A DNA stretch of 26,163 nt from UBA4207 sp964352405 (GTDB lineage: Bacteria; Bdellovibrionota; Bacteriovoracia; Bacteriovoracales; Bacteriovoracaceae), in assembly GCA_964352405.1 (NCBI GenBank), contig CAYGRY010000036.1:1-26163 (forward strand). The letters run 5' to 3'. The stretch's first letter is position 1; the number at the start of each line of letters is the position of its first letter. Positions 1 to 5,406 of the stretch are shown piece by piece. The notes beneath the pieces were generated by a model that saw only the letters and a list, made by a program, of their open reading frames with translations, had not been told where the DNA came from and ran no database searches. A program made the translations under genes and the position numbers.

Positions 1-83
1 ACAATATTCTTGTTCAAGCTGGAGCTTCAGTACTCGCTCAGTCGAATCAGTTCCCAAATGTTGCATTGAAGTTACTGGGCTAG
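1..83 (+). CDS. fliC: Flagellin, C-terminal end (partial, runs off the left edge)
   Basis: Only the last 26 codons are in the window, read from base 3 to a TAG at 81-83. The peptide ends in NILVQAGASVLAQSNQ followed by a Pro-Asn, Ala-Leu, Leu-Leu-Gly tail. This is the conserved C-terminal D0 helix of bacterial flagellins (typically ...AGTAVLAQANQxPQxxLxLL), which packs in the filament core and is the export and polymerisation end. An intrinsic terminator follows directly, so this is the last gene of its transcript. The paralogue cannot be told because the variable part lies outside the window. The family call is firm despite the short fragment. Confidence 0.85.
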   Translation, partial: NILVQAGASVLAQSNQFPNVALKLLG

Positions 84-104
84 ATTAAAAATTTCCGAAA
101 TAGA

Positions 105-140
105 GACCCCAGGATCGAATGATCCTCGGGTCTTTTTTTG
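105..140 (+). terminator. Intrinsic terminator of the flagellin gene
   Basis: A hairpin pairs 105-116 with 121-132 around a GAAT loop. The stem is 12 positions with one C-C mismatch, and a run of seven T follows at 133-139. It lies 22 bases after the flagellin stop, which fits a Rho-independent terminator. Confidence 0.9.
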
Positions 141-190
141 CTTTTTTTCCCCATCTCCCAAATTCCCCATTAAAGCTGTAATATAGATGG

Positions 191-1195
191 GTGAGTAATA
201 TACTAACGATTAAACCAAAAACAAAAAAAGGAACAATTCTAATTGTAGGAATTTCGTCCTTTATTGGCTCAAATCTCGCTGAACACTTCAAGCATGACTA
301 CAAAGTTATTGGTACCTATCATGACACTCCAGTTTCGCTGGATGGAATTGTTTGTGTGCCTTGTGATGTTTTAGTTAAAGAGCAAGTCCAAAGTGTTTTG
401 TATGCGTTTAGACCAGACATAACAATTTACTGCGCAGGTATTTCCTCCGTAATTGAGTGTGCTAAAAGAGAAAGTTTCGCCGACGCACTTAATACATCTG
501 GCTTGTTTAACGTTTCAGAATATTGCCAAAGATATAAATCTCAAATTTGTTATATTTCATCAGGCTATGTCTTTGGTGGAGAAGATAAAAACTATCTAGA
601 AATGGATATCCCCGATGCCATTACAACGTATGGTAGAACTCAAGCAGCTGCAGAATTTTATATTCAAAAAACTTCGCTAAACTACCTTGTTTTTAGGTGC
701 TGTCGTCTCTATGGCAGGGGTATTAATCCCTCTCAATCAACTTGGTTTGAGTTAATGCAGAAAAGACTTAGTGAAGGGCAAGCATTGCCAATGGACGATA
801 ATGTTAAGGTTGGATTTTTGGATGTCGCCTACCTAGCAATGATTCTTAGAATCTGTATTGAAAAAAATGTTTCAAATAGACTGTTACAGGTCTGCTCAAA
901 AGACATAATGACTCATTATGAATTTTCTAAGGAATACTGCAGGCTCTTTGAATCTCAAGCAGATTTAATCAATAGATCAAAGTGGATGTTTCCAATTAGT
1001 AAAAACTCAATGAGAAATGGATCTGGTGATAAACTTTCATTTCGTTTAGATATTTCAAATATTGAGGGTTATCTTAATATTGATATGCCTAAGATCGAAG
1101 AGTCCTTGCAGTTCACATTGAAAAAACTTAAAGGAAGCTCGTTAGATTCTAGCCATAAAACACAAAGTGGTGGTGAAGGAATTAAGTTTATCTAG
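191..1195 (+). CDS. RmlD/NAD-dependent epimerase-like SDR protein, apparently catalytically degenerate
   Basis: The 334-residue protein has the extended short-chain dehydrogenase fold of sugar-nucleotide epimerases and dTDP-4-dehydrorhamnose reductase (RmlD). An N-terminal Rossmann segment (ILIVGISSFIGSNLAEHF, about residues 17-34) is followed by DITIYCAG, ISSGYVFGGE (RmlD-like) and YGRTQAAAE. Two signature positions are altered. The central glycine of GxxGxxG is Ser (GISSFIG), and the lysine of the catalytic YxxxK is Gln (YGRTQ). It may therefore be a binding-only pseudo-enzyme or use other residues. The start is GTG at 191 with only a weak GATGG ribosome site. It follows a flagellin gene, so a role in surface or flagellin sugar metabolism is possible but only inferred. 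Its last 8 bases overlap the convergent gene. Confidence 0.7.
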   Translation: MSNILTIKPKTKKGTILIVGISSFIGSNLAEHFKHDYKVIGTYHDTPVSLDGIVCVPCDVLVKEQVQSVLYAFRPDITIYCAGISSVIECAKRESFADALNTSGLFNVSEYCQRYKSQICYISSGYVFGGEDKNYLEMDIPDAITTYGRTQAAAEFYIQKTSLNYLVFRCCRLYGRGINPSQSTWFELMQKRLSEGQALPMDDNVKVGFLDVAYLAMILRICIEKNVSNRLLQVCSKDIMTHYEFSKEYCRLFESQADLINRSKWMFPISKNSMRNGSGDKLSFRLDISNIEGYLNIDMPKIEESLQFTLKKLKGSSLDSSHKTQSGGEGIKFI

Positions 1196-1724
1196 CAGAC
1201 TGTCTAATAAATTCACTTAAGTAATGTCTTACTAGTGAATCAACTTCAACAATCTCACCTTGAAAGCGCCATGTGATTTTATTAAATGGTCCAACGTTGG
1301 CACGAATTTCATGAGCGCCAACTTGCTGGCCATAGGTATCGCTATCTGAAAGCCTAGGGGCAAATAAATCTTTGCCGTTAGAAAGAAAACCGATGCTGAT
1401 AACATCGTGAGAGCGTCTGGCAAAAATCATACGAAGTGAATTTCTAAACATCATAAAATCATTAACAGTGTTACTAATTTTAAATGTCTTAATTATTGCG
1501 CCAGCGTTAGAGCCGCCACGGTATTGGTTAAATTTATTAATATAAAATTCAAAACGATCTCGAACAGCATCCATGAATTCAATAGAAGCTTCCTCGAGCA
1601 TTGCCCCTGGATTGAGATGATCATCCATATGGATAATACCTGATTCATCCATATTAATTTCTTCGAGGGCCAAATGTTCAATCCATTTGGTGCTTATTTT
1701 ATTTATTGATTCGATATTATTCAT
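1188..1724 (-). CDS. Conserved-looking protein of unknown function, 178 aa
   Basis: I do not recognise a family. The protein has no signal peptide or membrane segment and is probably cytoplasmic. Its N-terminal third is acidic (ALEEINMDESGIIHMDD). The middle has a helical stretch rich in Phe and Arg, including FEFYINKFNQYRGG and FMMFRNSLRMIFARRS. The C-terminal part reads VGPFNKITWRFQGEIVEVD and ends in a basic helix. Codon use resembles its neighbours and the frame is intact over 537 bases, so I take it as real. It lies 62 bases downstream of the 6S-like RNA on the same strand and might be read through from it. An AAGG sits just before the ATG. Its 3' end overlaps the SDR gene by 8 bases tail to tail. 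Confidence 0.7.
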   Translation of the reverse strand: MNNIESINKISTKWIEHLALEEINMDESGIIHMDDHLNPGAMLEEASIEFMDAVRDRFEFYINKFNQYRGGSNAGAIIKTFKISNTVNDFMMFRNSLRMIFARRSHDVISIGFLSNGKDLFAPRLSDSDTYGQQVGAHEIRANVGPFNKITWRFQGEIVEVDSLVRHYLSEFIRQSAR

Positions 1725-1786
1725 ACCTTAATGATCGGTAACTAGGAGGATGCTGTCAATATTGGAGAGTGAATTGAGAAAAAGAA

Positions 1787-1962
1787 GAACCTTGGGGAGG
1801 GGTTAAGGTTCCGCCCGTCTTTAGACAGGTGGATGCGATTAGTAACCACTTTAGGCTTCTCACTATGCTTTGAGTTCAAAGCGTGAGCTTGCTCACCATG
1901 ATCAGGGACCGCGCCCTTAGAAAATCTTGTAGGGCGGAAACAACTTATTCGCCCCAAGGTTC
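1787..1962 (-). ncRNA. ssrS: 6S RNA candidate
   Basis: On the minus strand this 176-nt segment has the architecture of 6S RNA, the RNA polymerase-binding regulator. The ends pair perfectly over 11 bp (1952-1962 with 1787-1797), and a second 8-bp helix (1932-1939 with 1809-1816) continues the rod across an internal loop. The middle holds small hairpins, as in a 6S central bubble. On this strand it contains GGTGAGCA then GAGAAGCCTAAAGTG. These resemble GGUGAGCAUGCUC and GAGAAGCCUUAAAACUG of E. coli 6S RNA, in the same order. A consensus -10 box lies 6 bases before the first paired base, and a T-rich tract (TTCTTCTTTTTCTC) follows the last. A small RNA here is very likely; the 6S identity rests on recalled sequence and shape and should be tested with a covariance model. 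Confidence 0.72.
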
Positions 1963-1968
1963 CTAACC

Positions 1969-1974
1969 ATTATA
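1969..1974 (-). promoter_or_regulatory. -10 box of the 6S-like RNA promoter
   Basis: The minus strand reads TATAAT, a perfect sigma-70 -10 box, placing the start of transcription at about 1962, exactly where the closing stem begins. The -35 region is T-rich (CTTTTGTCTT) without a clear consensus. Confidence 0.7.
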
Positions 1975-2072
1975 TCCTTTCTGGATTAAGACAAAAGAGA
2001 TTATTTTATTGGCACTAAAAATCCTCACTTGACTATGTAAGTACTTGAAATTTTGACATTAACTTATTAAGT

Positions 2073-2100
2073 TTGCGAAAAAGATGCATTGTGTTAAAAT
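2073..2100 (+). promoter_or_regulatory. Possible sigma-70 promoter of the Flp pilus operon
   Basis: TTGCGA (2073-2078) and TAAAAT (2095-2100) are separated by 16 bases and lie about 80 bases before the pilin start, just ahead of the structured leader. The match is moderate. A TTGACA further up (2054-2059) has no good -10 partner. Confidence 0.35.
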
Positions 2101-2114
2101 AAATACATAAAGAA

Positions 2115-2166
2115 GCTCTCAAATAATTAAGGTATTGGCTGAAATAGTCCGATACTACCTGAGAGT
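2115..2166 (+). promoter_or_regulatory. Structured 5' leader of the Flp pilin mRNA
   Basis: Two nested helices can form. The outer pairs 2115-2121 with 2160-2166, and the inner pairs 2132-2138 with 2149-2155, each 7 bp with one G-U pair. No T run follows, so it is not a terminator. It ends just before a good GGAG ribosome site (2176-2179). I could not match it to a known riboswitch; mRNA stabilisation or protein binding is possible. Confidence 0.4.
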
Positions 2167-2185
2167 GGAACACCAGGAGTGAAAC

Positions 2186-2380
2186 ATGAAAGACGTAATC
2201 GCATTCTTAAATGATGAGAATGGTCAGACATCAACAGAGTACATTCTGTTAGTTGCCGTTGTTGCTTTGATTGTGATGAAGTTTAAAACTATTGCTGTAG
2301 ATAAACTATCAAAAATCAGTAACGATGTTTTTGGAGCTGGCGAAGGGCTTGCTAAAAGCATTAACGATGAGATTAATTAG
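2186..2380 (+). CDS. flp: Flp-type (class IVb) major pilin precursor
   Basis: This 64-residue prepilin is probably the main subunit of the Flp/Tad pilus. It has a short polar leader (MKDVIAFLNDENG), then the processing site G13^QTSTEY with glutamate at mature position 5 and tyrosine at 6, the Flp signature. A hydrophobic helix follows (ILLVAVVALIV), then a short amphipathic tail. The mature length of about 51 residues is normal for Flp pilins. Cleavage would be by the prepilin peptidase encoded two genes downstream. A clear GGAG lies 6 bases before the ATG. A 79-base gap with a hairpin separates it from the next gene, unlike the overlapping genes that follow, which may let the pilin message accumulate in excess. 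Confidence 0.9.
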   Translation: MKDVIAFLNDENGQTSTEYILLVAVVALIVMKFKTIAVDKLSKISNDVFGAGEGLAKSINDEIN

Positions 2381-2434
2381 GTCTATTAATAGAATTTCTT
2401 AATCTCATTACTTAAACTTCCCTTCTTTGAATTA

Positions 2435-2458
2435 TTAGCAGTTATGCTAAACTGCTAA
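2435..2458 (+). promoter_or_regulatory. Hairpin directly in front of the second prepilin gene
   Basis: TTAGCAG (2435-2441) pairs perfectly with CTGCTAA (2452-2458), and the ATG follows at 2460. No T tract is present. The helix occupies the place of a ribosome site, and no Shine-Dalgarno sequence is visible. It may stabilise the upstream pilin mRNA end or limit translation of the minor pilin. Confidence 0.4.
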
Positions 2459-2459
2459 C

Positions 2460-2693
2460 ATGTCCTCATTTTTTAAACGTAATCAAAAAGGTCAAGCTGC
2501 AATTGAATACATTTTTATTCTTGTATTCATGATGTCTATACTTGTCTCATTCATCAATACGTTCTCTGAGGCTATTGGACGTCGAGTTCAAGGTCTAAAT
2601 TACACCCTCACCCATTTTTTAAACACTGGCAATTGTCCGAAGTCTTGCGTGCTATCGAGTAGTGGCTATGAAAATGACATAGGTACACCGTGA
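2460..2693 (+). CDS. Minor class IVb prepilin (Flp/TadE-like), 77 aa
   Basis: The protein has a basic leader MSSFFKRNQKG, then the type IV cleavage site G^QAAIEY with Glu+5, and a hydrophobic helix (IFILVFMMSILVSF). A short 45-residue periplasmic part ends with a Cys pair (NCPKSC) that may form a disulfide loop. It is longer than the Flp pilin and shorter than a typical TadE, so it is best called a minor prepilin. Its exact role (initiation, tip or assembly) cannot be read from the sequence. Its stop overlaps the GTG start of the peptidase gene (GTGA), so the two are translationally coupled. No ribosome site is visible at its start, where a hairpin sits. Confidence 0.8.
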   Translation: MSSFFKRNQKGQAAIEYIFILVFMMSILVSFINTFSEAIGRRVQGLNYTLTHFLNTGNCPKSCVLSSSGYENDIGTP

Positions 2694-3184
2694 ATTTAAT
2701 TGTAGCGGTCTATATAAGCTTGCAGATTAGTGTGGTCGCTTGGTTTGATTTTAAAACACTCAAAATATCGAACCTTTGGACCATCCTAAATCTAGTTCTT
2801 TATCTTTTGTTTCCTTTAATCCTCCCTGAAATCTACAGCTATCAGTTATCAACGTGGTTTATTCCAATCCTATTTATTGTTGTTGGTTTTGCTTTGTTTA
2901 AACTAAATATTATGGGGGCAGGGGATTCAAAGTATTTATTTTCTCTATTTCTACTCATCCCTCCACAGCATCACGAGTTGATGCTACTTGTTTTGCTACA
3001 GCTGACTTGCGGTATCGGTGTGATTTTGTTGTCTTGGCGTATATTTTCAAAATGGGAAGAGTTTAAGTTAATCTTTGTTTCTGGTGTCGGCTCATTTAAA
3101 TCAATTATGGGAAGCAGATTTACCTATGCTCCAGTCATAATGCTTTCATGGTTTTGGTTTATATATGAAGTTGGTGTGAAGTGA
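2690..3184 (+). CDS. cpaA: Prepilin peptidase of the Tad system (CpaA/TadV, A24 family)
   Basis: This inner-membrane aspartic peptidase cleaves the Gly-Gln site of Flp-type prepilins. The 164-residue chain is almost all membrane segments. It carries both catalytic-aspartate motifs of the A24 family: the first Asp in VVAWFDFKTLKISN (about residue 20) and GxGD in MGAGDSKYLF (about residues 75-84). It lacks the N-terminal methyltransferase domain of PilD, as expected for TadV/CpaA (usual length about 150-170). The start is GTG at 2690, overlapping the upstream stop by 4 bases. The downstream prepilin gene also begins with a GTG inside this gene's stop region, giving a chain of coupled overlaps. 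Lying among prepilin genes supports the role. Confidence 0.88.
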   Translation: MNLIVAVYISLQISVVAWFDFKTLKISNLWTILNLVLYLLFPLILPEIYSYQLSTWFIPILFIVVGFALFKLNIMGAGDSKYLFSLFLLIPPQHHELMLLVLLQLTCGIGVILLSWRIFSKWEEFKLIFVSGVGSFKSIMGSRFTYAPVIMLSWFWFIYEVGVK

Positions 3185-3474
3185 AGAGACAAAAAGGCCA
3201 ATCTACCATTGAGTATGTTCTACTGTTGGCCGTAGTCATGCTTCTCATCTCAATCGTTTTTAAAAGTCCATTATTTAGTGAGCTATTAGGTGAGGACTCT
3301 AGCTTTTTTAAGATCTTAAAAGATAGGATGGAATTTTCATATAGATATACCCATGCGGGTATAAAAGCAGATAGTGGCTTAGATGATATCAATTCAGCGG
3401 TTCAACACGAGAGCTATTCAAAAAATTCTAAATCAAGATTTGCAGGTGGTACATCTGAATATGGTGAATTGTAA
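3181..3474 (+). CDS. Class IVb prepilin-like protein, 97 aa
   Basis: The leader is very short (MKRQKG), followed by the class IVb cleavage and assembly motif G6^QSTIEYVLLLAVV with Glu+5 and Tyr+6, then a hydrophobic helix. The remaining 70 residues are polar with many Ser, Lys and Asp and no cysteine. At about 91 mature residues it is larger than the Flp pilin. It could be a second pilin or a pseudopilin of the same machine. The start is GTG at 3181, which shares four bases (GTGA) with the end of the peptidase gene. Its own stop overlaps the next ATG by one base. Confidence 0.8.
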   Translation: MKRQKGQSTIEYVLLLAVVMLLISIVFKSPLFSELLGEDSSFFKILKDRMEFSYRYTHAGIKADSGLDDINSAVQHESYSKNSKSRFAGGTSEYGEL

Positions 3475-3992
3475 TGAGACCATCTATAAAAAATAATAAA
3501 GGTCAGTCTACGATTGAGTTTATTTTCAGCTTTAGCTTTGCTTTTTTTCTCATAATATACACGTTAAAAGTTGCACTCAATTACACCAGTGGTTATATGG
3601 CCCACTACGCAACTTATATGGCAAGTCGAGCCTATTTAACCTATGAGAACTCTGGTGGGGGAATTGATCCTGCAGGGCTGTTTGCGAATGTAACAAAACC
3701 AATATTTGATGATACGAAAGTAACGTTTTTTAATAATAATTTTGAAGTTGAAGATTCAAAACTTAAGATAAGAAGAGATCCAATTCTTACTGGTGTAAGC
3801 TTTGATTGGGAAACACCATTTTCTACAGTTGGACTTTTTGGAGGAAATCAAACTCTACATATGAAATCAGAATCATTTTTAGGTCGAGAACCGGACAGAC
3901 AGGAATGTTCAAATCAAACTTGTCAGGCCGCTCGTTCTGGAAGTTCAGGTTCATGCGGAAGAGCATTTACGTTGGTTGATAATGGTTGCTAA
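3474..3992 (+). CDS. TadE-like minor pilin, 172 aa
   Basis: The protein has a TadE-type N terminus: leader MRPSIKNNKG, cleavage motif G^QSTIEFIFSFSFAF with Glu+5, and one hydrophobic helix. A larger periplasmic domain of about 140 residues follows. The C terminus holds four cysteines in about 30 residues (ECSNQTC, SSGSCGRAF and a final Cys), suggesting disulfides in the periplasm. TadE and TadF proteins are minor pseudopilins needed for Flp pilus assembly. The length of 172 residues is in the usual TadE range. The ATG at 3474 overlaps the upstream TAA by one base, and the next gene starts inside its 3' end. Confidence 0.78.
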   Translation: MRPSIKNNKGQSTIEFIFSFSFAFFLIIYTLKVALNYTSGYMAHYATYMASRAYLTYENSGGGIDPAGLFANVTKPIFDDTKVTFFNNNFEVEDSKLKIRRDPILTGVSFDWETPFSTVGLFGGNQTLHMKSESFLGREPDRQECSNQTCQAARSGSSGSCGRAFTLVDNGC

Positions 3993-4497
3993 AAAAATGA
4001 AAAAACAAAAAGGTCAGGCAATATTTGAGCTCATCATCTTTTTGCCAATATTTTTATTCTTAATGAAAACCCTATTCGATTATGGCGATGCCATAAATCA
4101 CTCTATCAATCAAAACAAAGCAGTCCGAAGTTACTATTTCTATACAGCAGCCAATGACTCAAACCTTCCCAATCTTGCTTATCTTGGTGAATTTCAATCA
4201 AAATCTGTGAAAACAATCAGCTTAGATACATTTTCTTGGAGTACACAAACAGTTCCAGACGAAAGTGCTTTCCCAATGGGTTCATGTGTGAAAGTTCCTG
4301 GCTTTCTGGGAAATGATCTGCCTGGAGAGTGCGATGCACCTCAGCCAGATGATATGAAGTCACAATTCATTCGCGTTTATACATCTTTTGGCGTTTGTAC
4401 TGGCTCCTGGGCTAGTGCTGAGGATAATTCTGCCGTTAGTTATGCTTTGGATTGGCCAAGAGCCGCCGATGCTTTATGTCAGCGATCAACACGGTAG
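3982..4497 (+). CDS. TadE/TadF-like minor pilin, about 171 aa
   Basis: This is a second TadE-like protein with a KKMKKQKG leader, cleavage motif G^QAIFELIIFLPIFLF with Glu+5, a hydrophobic helix and a periplasmic domain of about 140 residues. The domain carries four cysteines (GSCVKV, GECDAP, FGVCTG, ALCQRS), probably two disulfides. The start is uncertain. ATG at 3982 is used here. TTG at 3976 is in frame but unlikely. ATG at 3997 would give MKKQKGQ, closely matching the MKRQKGQ start of the prepilin two genes upstream. None has a clear ribosome site. It overlaps the end of the preceding TadE-like gene. The 96 bases to the next gene are the longest break in the second half of the operon. Confidence 0.75.
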   Translation: MVAKKMKKQKGQAIFELIIFLPIFLFLMKTLFDYGDAINHSINQNKAVRSYYFYTAANDSNLPNLAYLGEFQSKSVKTISLDTFSWSTQTVPDESAFPMGSCVKVPGFLGNDLPGECDAPQPDDMKSQFIRVYTSFGVCTGSWASAEDNSAVSYALDWPRAADALCQRSTR

Positions 4498-4593
4498 CAT
4501 TATAGCTGGATGATATTGCCGGTTAGCTAATGTAAGTCACTATTTTTGCTAAAATTAGAGGAAGATCAAGTTCTAATAATTAAGGCAAATGAT

Positions 4594-5406
4594 ATGAATA
4601 CACGCGCGTTTACTCTGGCTCTGGTCATCTCATTGTTTTCCATGTTCATGGTTTATACATATATTGAAGATGAAAAATCTGTCATCAATCAAAAATATGG
4701 AACATCTGCTTCTGTGGTTATTGCAAAGGTAGACATTACTGAGCTTGAATTAATTGATGACTCGAAAGTCACGGTTCAAAGTGTTCCTTCAAGTTTTGTT
4801 CAACCAGGCGCTTTTAGAAAGATTGATGAACTTGAAAACACAGTGGCAACAGTGCCAATACTTAAAGGTGAGCAAATTACAAAGCCTAGGGTGACATACC
4901 CTGGAACAGGAACTGGCTTATCAAGACAAGTCAGCTCTGGAAAGCGCGCCTTTGCGATGAATATTACAGATGAATCAGCAGTATCAAGACTTATTAAACC
5001 AGGTGATAGAGTAGACATTATTAGTGCGGTTGATTTTTCATCTGGTCGTAAAGATTTTCAAAAAATAATGACAATATTACAAAATGTTTATGTTCTTTCA
5101 ACTGGGAGAAGTATTACTAATAATCTTCCAATGTATGGAGTTAAAACTCCGAAAGAAATTACAGCGATGAGAGTTCCAACTTATACTCAGTATAATACAA
5201 TTACGTTGGAGCTTGATCCATATCAAGTTCAAAAACTAACTCACGTATTAAAATTTGGTGGGCGAAGAGTCGATCTTTCGCTTCGTAATAATAATGATAA
5301 CGAAATTATCAATATTAAGCCGACTCGATTATTCGATATCCTTGGTGATGATGCCGCTGAAGCAAGAACTTATTTTTCTGAACAAAATAAACAGGCTGGT
5401 CAATGA
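4594..5406 (+). CDS. cpaB: Flp pilus assembly protein CpaB/RcpC
   Basis: CpaB (RcpC) is a periplasmic, inner-membrane-anchored partner of the Tad secretin. The 270-residue protein begins with one membrane anchor (about residues 6-22). A SAF-type domain follows (SVVIAKVDITELELID, about residues 45-60, then PILKGEQI). The RcpC/CpaB core comes next with GKRAFAMNITDESAV, IKPGDRVDII and ITLELDPYQVQKL. This is the usual CpaB order and length. I chose the ATG at 4594, with an AAGG about 8 bases before it. An in-frame TTG at 4546 would add 16 residues ahead of the membrane anchor and is less likely. The stop overlaps the secretin ATG (ATGA), so the two are coupled. Confidence 0.88.
   Translation: MNTRAFTLALVISLFSMFMVYTYIEDEKSVINQKYGTSASVVIAKVDITELELIDDSKVTVQSVPSSFVQPGAFRKIDELENTVATVPILKGEQITKPRVTYPGTGTGLSRQVSSGKRAFAMNITDESAVSRLIKPGDRVDIISAVDFSSGRKDFQKIMTILQNVYVLSTGRSITNNLPMYGVKTPKEITAMRVPTYTQYNTITLELDPYQVQKLTHVLKFGGRRVDLSLRNNNDNEIINIKPTRLFDILGDDAAEARTYFSEQNKQAGQ

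Noticed and set aside
1742..1957. A 71-codon open frame on the minus strand
   Set aside because: It coincides with the 6S-like RNA, whose paired ends and promoter explain the segment; the peptide is Pro/Phe-rich with no known motif and no ribosome site.
2010..2024. A TGGCAC that could be a sigma-54 -24 element upstream of the Flp pilin
   Set aside because: The -12 position reads CC instead of the nearly invariant GC. A reversed TGTCTTAA 17 bases before it is also not at the spacing used by the two real promoters.
2115..2166. c-di-GMP or other known riboswitch ahead of the Flp pilin
   Set aside because: The conserved GEMM core sequences are absent and no expression platform is visible, so only a generic structured leader is reported.
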